Origin: Photobacterium sanguinicancri
Lineage (GTDB): Bacteria > Pseudomonadota > Gammaproteobacteria > Enterobacterales > Vibrionaceae
DNA: 64,000 nt
Reading direction: 5' to 3'
Assembly (NCBI RefSeq): GCF_024346675.1
Contig: NZ_AP024851.1
Span: 1,240,001-1,304,000, forward strand
Part shown: positions 17,423 through 26,346 of the stretch, piece after piece
How the letters are laid out: each line of letters opens with the position of its first letter
Position numbering within the stretch: position 1 is the first letter of the stretch
Notes under the pieces: generated by a model
Database searches by the model: none
Told to the model about the DNA's origin: nothing
Seen by the model: the letters and a program-made list of their open reading frames with translations, nothing else
Position numbers and translations under genes: made by a program

Positions 17423-18466
17423 CTAACTAACCTTTAAGCCAGTTCCTTCTTCGGCAAACCCGACAACCCAACAGGGTTCTTCATTACAGCTAAATTCTGT
17501 TAGTAACGCGTCCAAACAATCTCTTGGTACAGCAGCAAGTAGCCCGCCGGATGTTTCCGGACAACACAACTTACGCTGCCAACTTTCATCAAGGGCTTCT
17601 GCAAAGTCGATTTCATCGCGGTAAGCGTCGAGATTACGTTTAGCACCGCCAGGAAATAATCCTTGGGCTGCGTAATCTTCGGCTTCAGGCAAGAAAGGAA
17701 CCTGTTCAGCCTTGAAGTGCATACAAATGTTACTTTTTTCGGCCATCTCATGGGCATGGCCCAATAAGGAATAGCCTGTCACATCTGTACATGCTCGCAC
17801 TGGATAGTTGGCAAAAATTTCTGCAGCTTTACGGTTAAGCTTTTTCATATTGTCAGTAGAGGCTTTTATTGCCGCCTGACTTGCTTTACCACGTTTCTGT
17901 GCTGTCGAAATTAAACCTGTACCAATAGGTTTGGTTAAAACCAAAACATCACCGTTTTCTACAGCGGCCTTGGTTTGTACTTTAGAAGGATGGATCATGC
18001 CCATTACGGATAAGCCAAATTTTGGCTCGCTATCTTCAATCGTGTGACCGCCAACTAATACTGCACCAGCTTCACGGACTTTTTCCGCACCGCCTTTCAG
18101 AATTTGGCCAACCACGTCTTGAGGAAGATCCGGTGGAACACAAAAAATATTCATCGCCAATGTCACTTGCCCGCCCATGGCGTAGACATCACTGAGCGCA
18201 TTCGCAGCAGCAATCGCACCAAAGTCGTACGGGTCATCCACAATTGGAGTGAAAAAATCCAATGTTTGGATAACAGCAACATCATCGTTGATTTTATAAA
18301 CGGCAGCGTCATCACTTACCGTCAACCCAACCATCAAATTGGGATACGCTTGTTCGGGAAATAGGGGTGAAATGGACTGCAGAACCTGCGCCATGGCCTT
18401 AGGGCCTATTTTTGCTGCTCACCCCGCTTTTTTGGTCATCTGCGTCAGACGTACTTCTTCTGTCAT
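17423..18466 (-). CDS. selD: Selenophosphate synthetase, selenoprotein form (SelD1, Sec16 encoded by TGA)
   Basis: The obvious ORF lacks the active site. Extending upstream through an in-frame TGA at complement(18419-18421) reaches an ATG at 18466, giving 347 residues and the motif KKAGUAAKIGPKAM. Sec16 takes the place of the catalytic cysteine (Cys17 of E. coli SelD), and the lysine that follows is present. The rest shows normal SelD motifs: SDDAAVYKINDDVAVIQTLD, FGAIAAANALSDVYAMGG, GGHTIEDSEPKFGLSVMG and PETSGGLL. The enzyme makes selenophosphate from selenide and ATP for tRNA-Sec charging. It leads the selD-grdE-grdB cluster. A Cys-type paralogue sits at 22877, so making this enzyme need not depend on itself. 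Confidence 0.93.
18379..18389 (-). promoter_or_regulatory. Candidate SECIS hairpin of the Sec-containing selD
   Basis: On the minus strand GCAG/CUGC closes a GUU loop, starting 29 bases after the Sec TGA. The core GCAGGUUCUGC closely resembles the apical GCAGGUCUGC of the E. coli fdhF SECIS, and the loop begins with G. Spacing is within the accepted range. A competing GGCC/GGCC stem lies just upstream. Confidence 0.55.
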
Positions 18467-19346
18467 CTCTAGATCCTTTACAGTGGACGGTAAGAGCACA
18501 ATTCACATTTAATACTGTGCTCACGCTATATCTAAAAAGCGTTATAGTAGAAGCCGTGATCATCGATCACCTTTCCCCCTATATGATCTCTTCAGATCCT
18601 CTTGCTTTCAGTTTGATCTACGTCCTATATAAAGCGATACATTACACCACTAGGTTTAGTTCGTATTTCAAACTAAAAACGACATTCAGGTACACTTCTA
18701 TGTATCAACTATGCCCTTCATGCAGCTATTAGTCTGATGACTCTATTAAGGGAGTCACTATAACCAATAACTTTTAACTAAAAAATTAAACTCTTGTTTC
18801 GTTTAGTTAAAAGCACTTAATTACATTAAGACATTATTTATGTATGCGTTCTTTTTTAAATAAAAGTTAATCTGTTTTATTTTTTGATTTAGCGTAAACC
18901 TCAAGTTGAATTCGATTATAAATCTCAAAGAATTAAATATTGTGATCTAAATCTGAAACAGAGCATAACTCGTATTTAATGTTTTAAAAGACAACTCATC
19001 ACTCAAATTTCATATGCCATCGTTAAAAAACCGACCAAGATGTTAATTTAAAATAAACTCAAACTCACAATTTTAACAATAAACCAATAAGTGGCATTTG
19101 CTATTACCATACAGTCACCTACAATCATAGTTATCCATTAAGTCGTAGTAGCAAACGGTACTTTCTGCTCGTATTTTACTCACAAGCCTATCCCTATACT
19201 CCTTTCGGATTAATAAGTCTGTTAACTCAGTTACTTAATAGTAGTTAAGTTGCATAATTTTGTCAGTTTGGAGAAAACATCACAAAACACTCGCAAACCA
19301 CTTTTAAGTCATTAAATTTTCTGATTATATTAGCACATCAAAACGC
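18467..19346. other. AT-rich intergenic region between selD1 and tRNA-Sec
   Basis: No gene is seen in 880 bases. The stretch becomes very AT-rich after 18760. A perfect small palindrome, GTGATC-atc-GATCAC, lies at 18556-18570, about 90 bases upstream of selD, and could be an operator. A TGACTC/GAGTCA stem is near 18736-18756. Promoters for selD1 and for the tRNA-Sec/selA side must lie here. No riboswitch motif was recognised. Confidence 0.5.
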
Positions 19347-19438
19347 GGAAGCGGATGGGGTCTGGTGGCCCTCCCGGTCTTCAAAACCGATGTGAGCTGA
19401 ATAGGCTTTGGTAGGTTCGATTCCTGCTCCTTCCGCCA
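19347..19438 (+). tRNA. selC: tRNA-Sec (anticodon UCA)
   Basis: The 92-base sequence folds as a bacterial selenocysteine tRNA: a 6-bp D stem closed by the tetraloop UGGU, anticodon loop CUUCAAA with UCA at 19381-19383, a long variable arm, the T loop UUCGAUU and an encoded CCA end after discriminator G. Unusual points are a C-C mismatch at the sixth acceptor pair, a C-A mismatch at the top of the anticodon stem, and acceptor plus T stems that total 12 rather than 13 positions. It lies 236 bases upstream of selA on the same strand. Confidence 0.93.
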
Positions 19439-19674
19439 ATCAATTTAGAACCTTGAATCTATTTACACCATTCGGATTAGATTTATTTATATCAAGATAT
19501 AAAATAAATAATGTTGGTAGAGGTATGATTCTTCTTGTCTTGTCATATTAGTTTCATTTAACTAGCCTCTATTAACAGATTCCAAATTGGAAACAATTTT
19601 AATAGGCTGTCAAATTACTTCTATGAAAAAAATATGACCGCCTATTTTAAACTTAGTCATCGCTGAGGTTATAT

Positions 19675-21042
19675 ATGGCAGTCAGTATTTTATCTTCAAT
19701 CCCGCAAATAGAAAAAATCCTTCAGAAAGCATTTATTTCATCTTACATTGACCGACTAAGTCGTCCTATCGTGACCGATATTATTCGTGATGAAGTTAAA
19801 AGCTATAAAAAATATATCCTTAGTGCCTCAACTAGTGCTGAATTTTCGCTTGAGCAGCTTTACGATAATATCGAACATGCCTGTTGGGTGATGAATCAAC
19901 AGCGCCTTCAGCGTGTGATTAACGGTACGGGTGTCATTGTTCATACCAACCTTGGTCGCTCTCCTATTAATGCTGAACTGTGGCAAAGCGTTGAAGACGT
20001 CAATACCCATTACAACAACCTTGAAATCGATCTATCAACCGGAAAACGCGGCAAACGAAAAGGAATTATTCAAACCCTGATGACACACCTTGTCAAAGGC
20101 GAAGATACCCTTGTCGTGAATAACAATGCCTCTTCTGTTTACCTTATACTGCACGAGCTGACACAAGGTAAAGAAGTGATAGTCTCGCGAGGTGAACAAA
20201 TCCAGATTGGTGGCGGCTTTAGAATTCCCGATATTTTAGCGTTATCTGGCGCAAAACTGGTCGAAGTAGGCACAACCAATATCACCACAAATCAAGACTA
20301 TCTTGATGCGATCACAGAAAACACCGCAATGGTTTTGATGATCCATACATCGAATTTCAAAATTCGTGGTTTCACCGAATCGGCTGACATCAAAGAACTT
20401 GCGAAAGAGTTACCGCCACACGTTATTTTAGCGGTTGATCAAGGTTCTGGTACAACCGTGGAAGATATGCCTGATGAACCAACCGTTGCCAGTTACATTC
20501 ACGCTGGCGCAGATATCGTGTGTTTTTCTGGTGATAAAATTTTAGGTGGGCCACAAGCAGGATTAATCACAGGCGAACAATCGCTCATTCAGCGATTAGA
20601 GAAAAACCCGATGATGCGTGCATTTCGTCCGAGTCGCATTGTGTATTCTTTACTTGAAGAGCTAGCAGTAAGAAAGCTGAACCAACTTGAAAGTGGTTCA
20701 GGTGTTGCTGAAACCAAAAGCACCATGGCTGAAAAAAATCTCAAAGAACGTGCAGATCAACTGGCCGAAGGCTTTAACGATCGCGTACAAGTGATACGCT
20801 CAGAAATGACGGTGGGCGGAGGTTCATTACCCGATCAATCCACGCCATCATGGTCTGTTGAGCTTATACCTCAAAACACTAAATATGCCCGTTCACCTGA
20901 AAAACTTCTTAATCTTATGCGAGGCTGGCCGCTGCCAGTCATTGGTGTCATTAAGCATGACAAAGTGCAGCTAAATTTAGCCACCATTGACGACTCAGAA
21001 ATTGCTTACCTCCGAAATCAACTTACGGAGGCCTTACAATGA
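19675..21042 (+). CDS. selA: L-seryl-tRNA(Sec) selenium transferase (SelA)
   Basis: The 455-residue PLP enzyme converts Ser-tRNA(Sec) to Sec-tRNA(Sec) with selenophosphate. The PLP lysine is Lys288 in CFSGDKILGGPQAG, and the early motif INGTGVIVHTNLGRSP is diagnostic. The N-terminal tRNA-binding domain is present and the length is normal. GAGG lies before the ATG. It overlaps selB by four bases, so the two are translationally coupled, and the operon continues to a second selD. Confidence 0.96.
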   Translation: MAVSILSSIPQIEKILQKAFISSYIDRLSRPIVTDIIRDEVKSYKKYILSASTSAEFSLEQLYDNIEHACWVMNQQRLQRVINGTGVIVHTNLGRSPINAELWQSVEDVNTHYNNLEIDLSTGKRGKRKGIIQTLMTHLVKGEDTLVVNNNASSVYLILHELTQGKEVIVSRGEQIQIGGGFRIPDILALSGAKLVEVGTTNITTNQDYLDAITENTAMVLMIHTSNFKIRGFTESADIKELAKELPPHVILAVDQGSGTTVEDMPDEPTVASYIHAGADIVCFSGDKILGGPQAGLITGEQSLIQRLEKNPMMRAFRPSRIVYSLLEELAVRKLNQLESGSGVAETKSTMAEKNLKERADQLAEGFNDRVQVIRSEMTVGGGSLPDQSTPSWSVELIPQNTKYARSPEKLLNLMRGWPLPVIGVIKHDKVQLNLATIDDSEIAYLRNQLTEALQ

Positions 21043-22847
21043 GCTACGTCGTAGGCACTGCAGGACATGTCGATCATGGTAAATCGGCGCTGATAAAAGC
21101 ATTAACAGGTATAGACACCGCCCACCTCCCGCAAGAAAAAAAGCGAGGCATGACCATAGACCTTGGTTTTGCTTACTTTAAACATCATGACGGCACACCC
21201 GTTGGTGTCATTGATGTACCCGGCCACGAGCGCTTTATCCGCAACATGGTTGCAGGGGTGTGGAGCTTAGATATGGTGCTATTTGTGGTCGCAGCCGATG
21301 AAGGCTGGATGCAAATGTCGACCGATCACTTAAAAGTCATCACATCGATGGGGATCGAAAACGTCACTCTTGTCATATCTAAATCCGACTTAGTTGACGC
21401 TGATATGCTGGCATTAGTCGAAGAAGAAGCGCTAGAGCAGTTTCTTGAAATAGCAGGTTTTATTCCTGACTCTGTCGTTGTTTCATCGCACACAAAAAAA
21501 GGCATAGATGGCCTTCGCCAGCATATTTGTAATCGGCTAGATAACAAAATAGAAGAAGCCGAGCTAACGTTTAATACCCACCAGCAACAAGCACATCTCT
21601 ATATCGATCGTATTTTCACCGTGAATGGTTTAGGTACCACTGTGACAGGTAGCCTATGTGGCGGTGAATTCCACGTAGGCCAAAAGCTCACGCTGCAACC
21701 CTCCGGCGAAAAAGTACAAGTGAAGAGCCTGCAATCTTACCACCAGAATATTGATACGGCCGAGCCTGTATCTCGCGTTGCTATTGCATTAAAAGGCATT
21801 AAGAAAAAGGATGTTGAGCGAGGCTTCTGCCTAACTGACAATCCAGAAGCAGGCTTTGTGACCAATGACTTGATTGTACGTTTAGACAGTTTGTTGTTCG
21901 AGAACAAGTGCCGCAATAACAGTGAAGTAGAGGTCGCTTTCGGTACATTTAACTGCCTTGCAAAAATCTTTGTGTTCAAAGGCACTAATTTAGCACGCTT
22001 ACATTTAAATGAATCTGCGTGTTGTTTTTGGAATCAACGCGCTTTGCTGATCCAACACGGTGGTAGCCGCATCCTCAATTGTGGCGCCATTGTCTGGTGT
22101 GGGCCAGTCATTAAACAGCACCGTACTAAGCTATACGAACTTCTCACCGCCATGCCAGAACACCCAACCTGGGAAGACTATGTCATGATCAATATGTCTT
22201 TGTATGGCTATGCAAAACGTAACCAAGATGAGGCAAATGAATTTGGTTACCTTACTTGCCGCGAGTGGCTGTTCACCGAAGAATTTAGCACCCACACCTT
22301 TAGCCTAATCGAGTCCATTTTTAAACAAGAGCACATTGATTTATCGGCGAATGAACTCAGTAGCAAACTCCAAATCCCAGTAGACGCACTGTCTGCTTTA
22401 TTAGAACACTTAAGTAATGAAGGGAAATTACGCCAAGCTGGCGAGCTATTCTCACTCGGTACTGGTCGCAACGAAGCACAGCTCTCGCCAATCGCGAAAC
22501 AAATTCTGACCAAAATGAACCAAGCAGGTAAACAAGGTTACGAAGCCGAGAAAGAAAAAATCCCTGGAGCACAAAAAGAACTGAGAAATCTCGTTCGTTT
22601 AGGATTTGCCGTCCCCCTCGAAGGCAAAATTTATTATGAAAAAAACCTCTACATGCAGCTTGTCACCGAGATGATCGAAGGGCTGGTACTGGATGCTAGA
22701 TTCACAATCTCCGATGCGAAGGACCGCACTGGGTTATCACGCAAATACATGATCCCACTATTAAATAGAATGGAGCATGACGGTTGGATTAAGCGTATAG
22801 AAAATGATCGCCAAGTCATTAAAACCCTTGAATCTGCTATCGCATAA
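21039..22847 (+). CDS. selB: Selenocysteine-specific elongation factor (SelB)
   Basis: The 602-residue GTPase delivers Sec-tRNA to the ribosome at UGA codons marked by a SECIS hairpin. GTPase motifs are GTAGHVDHGKS at the start, DVPGH, and SKSD in place of NKxD. EF-Tu-like domains fill the first ~350 residues. The C-terminal ~250 residues are winged-helix domains that bind the SECIS RNA, ending in KDRTGLSRKYMIPLLNRMEH. The length is close to E. coli SelB (614). ATG overlaps the selA stop. Confidence 0.96.
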   Translation: MSYVVGTAGHVDHGKSALIKALTGIDTAHLPQEKKRGMTIDLGFAYFKHHDGTPVGVIDVPGHERFIRNMVAGVWSLDMVLFVVAADEGWMQMSTDHLKVITSMGIENVTLVISKSDLVDADMLALVEEEALEQFLEIAGFIPDSVVVSSHTKKGIDGLRQHICNRLDNKIEEAELTFNTHQQQAHLYIDRIFTVNGLGTTVTGSLCGGEFHVGQKLTLQPSGEKVQVKSLQSYHQNIDTAEPVSRVAIALKGIKKKDVERGFCLTDNPEAGFVTNDLIVRLDSLLFENKCRNNSEVEVAFGTFNCLAKIFVFKGTNLARLHLNESACCFWNQRALLIQHGGSRILNCGAIVWCGPVIKQHRTKLYELLTAMPEHPTWEDYVMINMSLYGYAKRNQDEANEFGYLTCREWLFTEEFSTHTFSLIESIFKQEHIDLSANELSSKLQIPVDALSALLEHLSNEGKLRQAGELFSLGTGRNEAQLSPIAKQILTKMNQAGKQGYEAEKEKIPGAQKELRNLVRLGFAVPLEGKIYYEKNLYMQLVTEMIEGLVLDARFTISDAKDRTGLSRKYMIPLLNRMEHDGWIKRIENDRQVIKTLESAIA

Positions 22848-22876
22848 CGCGGAATTGATCATCGAAGGAAAATGTT

Positions 22877-23965
22877 ATGACCACAATCCAAGCCAATACA
22901 AATACTGACGCACAACAAACAACAGTTACTACACCGCCGCTCACATCAATGACTCGTAAATCAGGATGTGCCGCTAAAATTGGCCCCAAAGCAATGGAGC
23001 AAGTGCTCGCCTCGATAACGCCGATGTTTCCACAACAAGCGTGTCCCGAACTTATGGTCGGATTAACAGTTAGCGATGATGCGGCAGTGTACAAAATTAA
23101 TGATGATGTCGCGGTTATTCAGACTTTGGATTTTTTTACACCAATTGTGGATGATCCTTATGATTTCGGTGCAATTGCCGCTGCGAATGCGCTTAGTGAT
23201 GTGTACGCTATGGGCGGACAAGCTACCCTTGCTATGAATATTTTCTGCGTACCCGCTGGCCTACCACAAGAGATTGTCGGCCAAATCTTGACTGGCGGTG
23301 CTGAAAAAGTGCGAGAGGCAGGCGCTGTCTTAGTGGGCGGGCATACCGTGGAAGATGATGAACCTAAATTTGGTTTATCTGTCATGGGGATCACTCATCC
23401 CGATAAAGTATTGACCAAATCTAATGTACAAAGTGGCGATATTCTCGTGCTGACTAAACCATTAGGCACCGGCATTATTTCAACCGCAGCGAAACAAGGG
23501 AATGCGAGTGACGACGCATTAACAGCCGCAACAGACAGCATGAAAAAACTCAATAAAGCCGCGGCGGAAATCATCTCTCGTTATCCAATCAAAGCTTGTA
23601 CCGATGTCACGGGTTATTCGCTACTTGGTCATGCGCTTGAAATGGCAGAGAAGAGCCAATGTTGCCTCCATTTTACCGCCACTCAAATTCCATTCTTACC
23701 TGAATCACAAGATTACGCGCGCGACGATATTTATCCATGCGCAGCAAAACGCAACCTTGATGCGTTTAAAGCAAGCATCACTTTTAACGATGATTTAGAG
23801 CCCATTTGGCAATACAAGCTATGCAGCCCCGAAACCTCAGGCGGGTTGTTGATCGCAGTGCCAGCTGATCACATCGACAAGGTTCTGGCTGAGTTTACTG
23901 ATCGTAATGAACCATATTGGGTTGTTGGTCAGGCAGAAGCTGGTGAAGGGATCAAAGTTAGTTAG
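22877..23965 (+). CDS. selD: Selenophosphate synthetase, cysteine form (SelD2)
   Basis: The 362-residue SelD paralogue has cysteine (Cys31) in TRKSGCAAKIGPKAM where the other copy has Sec. Nucleotide and metal motifs match SelD1 closely across the whole protein (SDDAAVYKINDDVAVIQTLD, FGAIAAANALSDVYAMGG). It has an N-terminal extension of about 15 residues rich in Thr/Gln. It follows selB by 29 bases with a GAAGGAAA site, so selA-selB-selD2 form one operon. It would provide selenophosphate without needing prior Sec synthesis. A strong terminator follows. Confidence 0.95.
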   Translation: MTTIQANTNTDAQQTTVTTPPLTSMTRKSGCAAKIGPKAMEQVLASITPMFPQQACPELMVGLTVSDDAAVYKINDDVAVIQTLDFFTPIVDDPYDFGAIAAANALSDVYAMGGQATLAMNIFCVPAGLPQEIVGQILTGGAEKVREAGAVLVGGHTVEDDEPKFGLSVMGITHPDKVLTKSNVQSGDILVLTKPLGTGIISTAAKQGNASDDALTAATDSMKKLNKAAAEIISRYPIKACTDVTGYSLLGHALEMAEKSQCCLHFTATQIPFLPESQDYARDDIYPCAAKRNLDAFKASITFNDDLEPIWQYKLCSPETSGGLLIAVPADHIDKVLAEFTDRNEPYWVVGQAEAGEGIKVS

Positions 23966-24006
23966 CTAATCAGGCACTTTTCCTACAAAACGTACAATAC
24001 ACCTAC

Positions 24007-24044
24007 GAAACGACTTGAATCTCATCAAGTCGTTTCTTTTTATT
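24007..24044 (+). terminator. Intrinsic terminator of the selA-selB-selD operon
   Basis: A GAAACGACTTGA/TCAAGTCGTTTC stem has a 6-base loop and is followed by TTTTTATTT, about 40 bases after selD2. Confidence 0.88.
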
Positions 24045-24169
24045 TGTATGATGTATATCAAAATAGCGTATGACACTAGGCGTATAGTATCGCTGTAATA
24101 TCAATCAGTTCATCTTTTGGAACTGATTGGTATCGATTTCTTCTTTCACGTATTTACGAGGATGTAACC

Positions 24170-24439
24170 GTGGACGCTTCCAAAATCTACTTACGCGATA
24201 TATTAGGTTTAGGGCTAATTATCTTATCTGTGATGACAGTACTAGGGATATTATTCAGTGTACTGGCAGCACTTAACTACATCAGTCATGAAGAAGCAAT
24301 GGCAGCAACTTACCTTAAAGAAGCCATTCCTTTGATGCTTTGTATTATTCCTGCATTACTACTTGGTAAATATATCAACAAACCTGCTTGGGTTAGTGCA
24401 ACTGATGACTTTCGATTAAGTTCAGCTAAAAACCAATAG
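24170..24439 (+). CDS. Small membrane protein, unknown
   Basis: The 89-residue product has two clear hydrophobic helices (about residues 12-36 and 48-66) joined by a short polar loop with acidic residues and a histidine (NYISHEEAMAATYLKEA). It ends in a polar tail. The start is GTG with GAGG about ten bases upstream. It stands alone after the sel operon terminator. No family was recognised. Confidence 0.6.
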   Translation: MDASKIYLRDILGLGLIILSVMTVLGILFSVLAALNYISHEEAMAATYLKEAIPLMLCIIPALLLGKYINKPAWVSATDDFRLSSAKNQ

Positions 24440-24814
24440 TCGAATTACGCAAGAGCTCATGTTCTCGCATCGTTCATTGACTGCATTGCAATAGTTAAAC
24501 CTATATCAGGGCATAACTCAGCACCAGCGTTAAAACCGCTCCTTGATTGACGATATACTCCTTCCTAACGCGATCAATCAAGGGGCCTACAAAGCCCGTC
24601 GAGTATTTATCATAAACAGCTAACTCGCCTTAACGCCGAAAAAGCGTGTACCTTGTTGCAGCTAGTACGTAAAAAAAACAACAAAACATTACGCGATAGC
24701 ACAAATCAAATTTGAGAGGAATTTTACAGTTAGGCGTGAGCAAAGAATACTGTTGCAAAAAGAATGGAAATAGATAATTTTGGCCCATAGACAATATATC
24801 TACGGGCAGTGACT
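24440..24814. other. Intergenic region with a conserved-loop hairpin
   Basis: No gene is seen in 375 bases. It holds the hairpin at 24541-24583, whose loop is repeated at 29121-29170 (see the repeat entries). Confidence 0.5.
24541..24583 (+). repeat. Conserved-loop hairpin, copy 1
   Basis: A perfect 10-bp stem CCTTGATTGA/TCAATCAAGG closes a loop whose sequence follows the pattern CGATA-N4-CCTTCCTAAC-RCG-R. Copy 2 at 29121 has the same loop pattern without gaps but a different stem. No gene starts just downstream on the plus strand. Whether it acts as RNA or DNA is unknown. Confidence 0.6.
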
Positions 24815-25096
24815 TTAGTGACTAAGCAAAGAAGAGAGTATATTTCTTTCAATGTTAGTTAAGGTTTTCGTCGCCTCTAAAGCGGGTACTAAATTGTCAG
24901 GAAGACTTAGAAAATATCCCTCGTCAACATCAAAAAGTACAGCTGCTTTCTTTAGGACTTTCTTTGATGGTTTGTTCTTTCCGGTTTCAATTAATGACAA
25001 GTAAGTTGTTGTAATATCGAGATAGTCTGCGCATGATTTGCAACTGATCCCCTGGTTGAGTCTGTGTGCTCTTAAAATATATCCACTAATTATCAT
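24815..25096 (-). CDS. XRE-family helix-turn-helix regulator
   Basis: The 93-residue protein has an N-terminal XRE/Cro-type HTH (ILRAHRLNQGISCKSCADYL then TYLSLIETGKNKPSKKVLKK) and a short C-terminal helical tail. The QGISCKSCADYL-to-SLIETGK pattern is the classical DNA-binding core. It is the last gene of a tight four-gene operon and overlaps the previous gene by 11 bases. It probably autoregulates the module. The partner operon gene on the other strand is also an HTH. Confidence 0.8.
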   Translation of the reverse strand: MIISGYILRAHRLNQGISCKSCADYLDITTTYLSLIETGKNKPSKKVLKKAAVLFDVDEGYFLSLPDNLVPALEATKTLTNIERNILSSLLSH

Positions 25097-25331
25097 CTAG
25101 ACTATTTACCATTACGCACGTCAGGCCATCGACAGTGTTAATGTCGTCAATAATATCAAATGCTGACTTAATAAAAGATTCACCGTCAATAGCAACAGAA
25201 GCATACATCCCATCTTCTTTTTCTTTAACGACTAATCCCGTTCTACCAATATCGCAAATTATTGAAATGGCAATGCTGTCGGCAGTTCTATTTTTATCAT
25301 CGTATATTAAAATTTCGAAACTGAAAATCAT
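25086..25331 (-). CDS. Unknown 81-residue protein of the accessory module
   Basis: The product is acidic with alternating beta-like segments (FSFEILIYDD, SIAISIICDIG, GMYASVAIDGESF). No signal peptide or membrane segment is seen. It starts one base after the AP2-like gene ends and overlaps the XRE gene, so it is translated as part of the operon. No family was recognised. Confidence 0.65.
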   Translation of the reverse strand: MIFSFEILIYDDKNRTADSIAISIICDIGRTGLVVKEKEDGMYASVAIDGESFIKSAFDIIDDINTVDGLTCVMVNSLDDN

Positions 25332-25332
25332 G

Positions 25333-25824
25333 CTACCCCTTATAATATTTTTGTTCCATAAGGTTCCTATGCTCTACAGCGGCATTAAACGCGTCAGCTT
25401 CTTTTCGTCCATTCTTTCCGCCATAACCAAATTGCTTTCTTTTCTGGTTACCATCGACATACCAAGTGGTGTACCAATACGCGTAGACCCTTAACCGACC
25501 CGATTTTAATCTAACTTGTCGTTCACCATACCTAACACCTGTTATTCGGCTCTTAGATTTAGGCGCAACTTTCCCCTTCATTGGGGATGGCCTCATTGAA
25601 AGTAGCTTTCCTTCTTCCTTCCATTCCAAGCCCCAAAGTTCTTTACCCCTTCGATTACTGAAGTTTATTGCTCTTTGCATTGCCGCTTCTTCACAATCAA
25701 GAAAGTAAAAGGGTTTTCTTACCACTCTACTTTTACCTTGCGGGTGTGGGACGTTAGTCATAAAACTGGTAGGGTTTAAAGCATTTGGATGGTACGACAA
25801 TCTACATGGGAGTTTTCTTATCAT
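25333..25824 (-). CDS. AP2/ERF-domain-like DNA-binding protein
   Basis: The 163-residue basic protein ends in an AP2-like domain at about residues 90-155: SRITGVRYGERQVRL, three beta strands with aromatic residues (YAYWYTTWYVDG), KRKQFGYGGKNGRKEADAFN and a final helix. Such domains in bacteria and phages usually occur with homing endonucleases or integrases; here no nuclease domain is attached. The N-terminal half is rich in Arg, Pro and Lys and unlike known domains. It overlaps the upstream gene by four bases. It may bind DNA of the module or its target. Confidence 0.65.
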   Translation of the reverse strand: MIRKLPCRLSYHPNALNPTSFMTNVPHPQGKSRVVRKPFYFLDCEEAAMQRAINFSNRRGKELWGLEWKEEGKLLSMRPSPMKGKVAPKSKSRITGVRYGERQVRLKSGRLRVYAYWYTTWYVDGNQKRKQFGYGGKNGRKEADAFNAAVEHRNLMEQKYYKG

Positions 25825-26189
25825 TTTATCTCCGCTATTACAGGAGGCAAACTGGCTATTTCATGCTGGATCGTTTTGTCATTTTCCGATTGTAATTTGA
25901 AATATATAAAAGAAGTTTCGAATTCTTGATCATACGTTATTCGTTGTGCTACTCCCATTGCTGCATTGTTTTTATAAATAACCCAATACTCAATCAAACC
26001 TTCATATACTGTTTCGATTGCAGTTTTGTATTTTGCCACGCCATCTTTAAAAGGAATCTCGCAATCTGCAAAAAAAATCTCGTCAGAACGACCGATAAGA
26101 TCAGGGCAGTTTTGCGTTATGAAATAAAGAGTATATGCTTTCGCTTCTTCACTTAATTCATTTAAATATGATAAATGTATTAAACTCAT
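25821..26189 (-). CDS. Unknown 122-residue protein, first gene of the accessory operon
   Basis: The acidic protein has helical N-terminal segments (LNELSEEAKAYTLYFITQ) and a central beta-rich part (EGLIEYWVIYKNNAAMGVAQ). No motif was recognised. It is divergent from the HTH gene at 26347, with a shared 157-base promoter region that contains direct repeats. Confidence 0.6.
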   Translation of the reverse strand: MSLIHLSYLNELSEEAKAYTLYFITQNCPDLIGRSDEIFFADCEIPFKDGVAKYKTAIETVYEGLIEYWVIYKNNAAMGVAQRITYDQEFETSFIYFKLQSENDKTIQHEIASLPPVIAEIK

Positions 26190-26287
26190 AGTGATGACAA
26201 TCCTTTACCGTTTAAATTCCACGGTATGTTGCGCAAAAGACACTTACATTACAACCGTTCAAAAATGAAATATTACTTCCCTATTTT

Positions 26288-26334
26288 ACAGTGTTCCATT
26301 AATGAGAGGATGGAGTACAGTGTACGCCATTAAT
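26288..26334 (+). repeat. Direct repeat in the divergent promoter of the accessory module
   Basis: The pattern ACAGTGT...CCATTAAT, followed by GAGG-like bases, occurs at 26288-26303 and again at 26317-26334, 29 bases apart. Two repeats this close to the HTH start codon suggest regulator binding sites. A GTAC-agt-GTAC palindrome lies within the second copy. Confidence 0.5.
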
Positions 26335-26346
26335 AACGAGGTAATT

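Noticed and set aside
18412..18732. 106-residue ORF on the plus strand
   Set aside because: It overlaps the selD1 start on the other strand, has no ribosome-binding site and no protein-like pattern.
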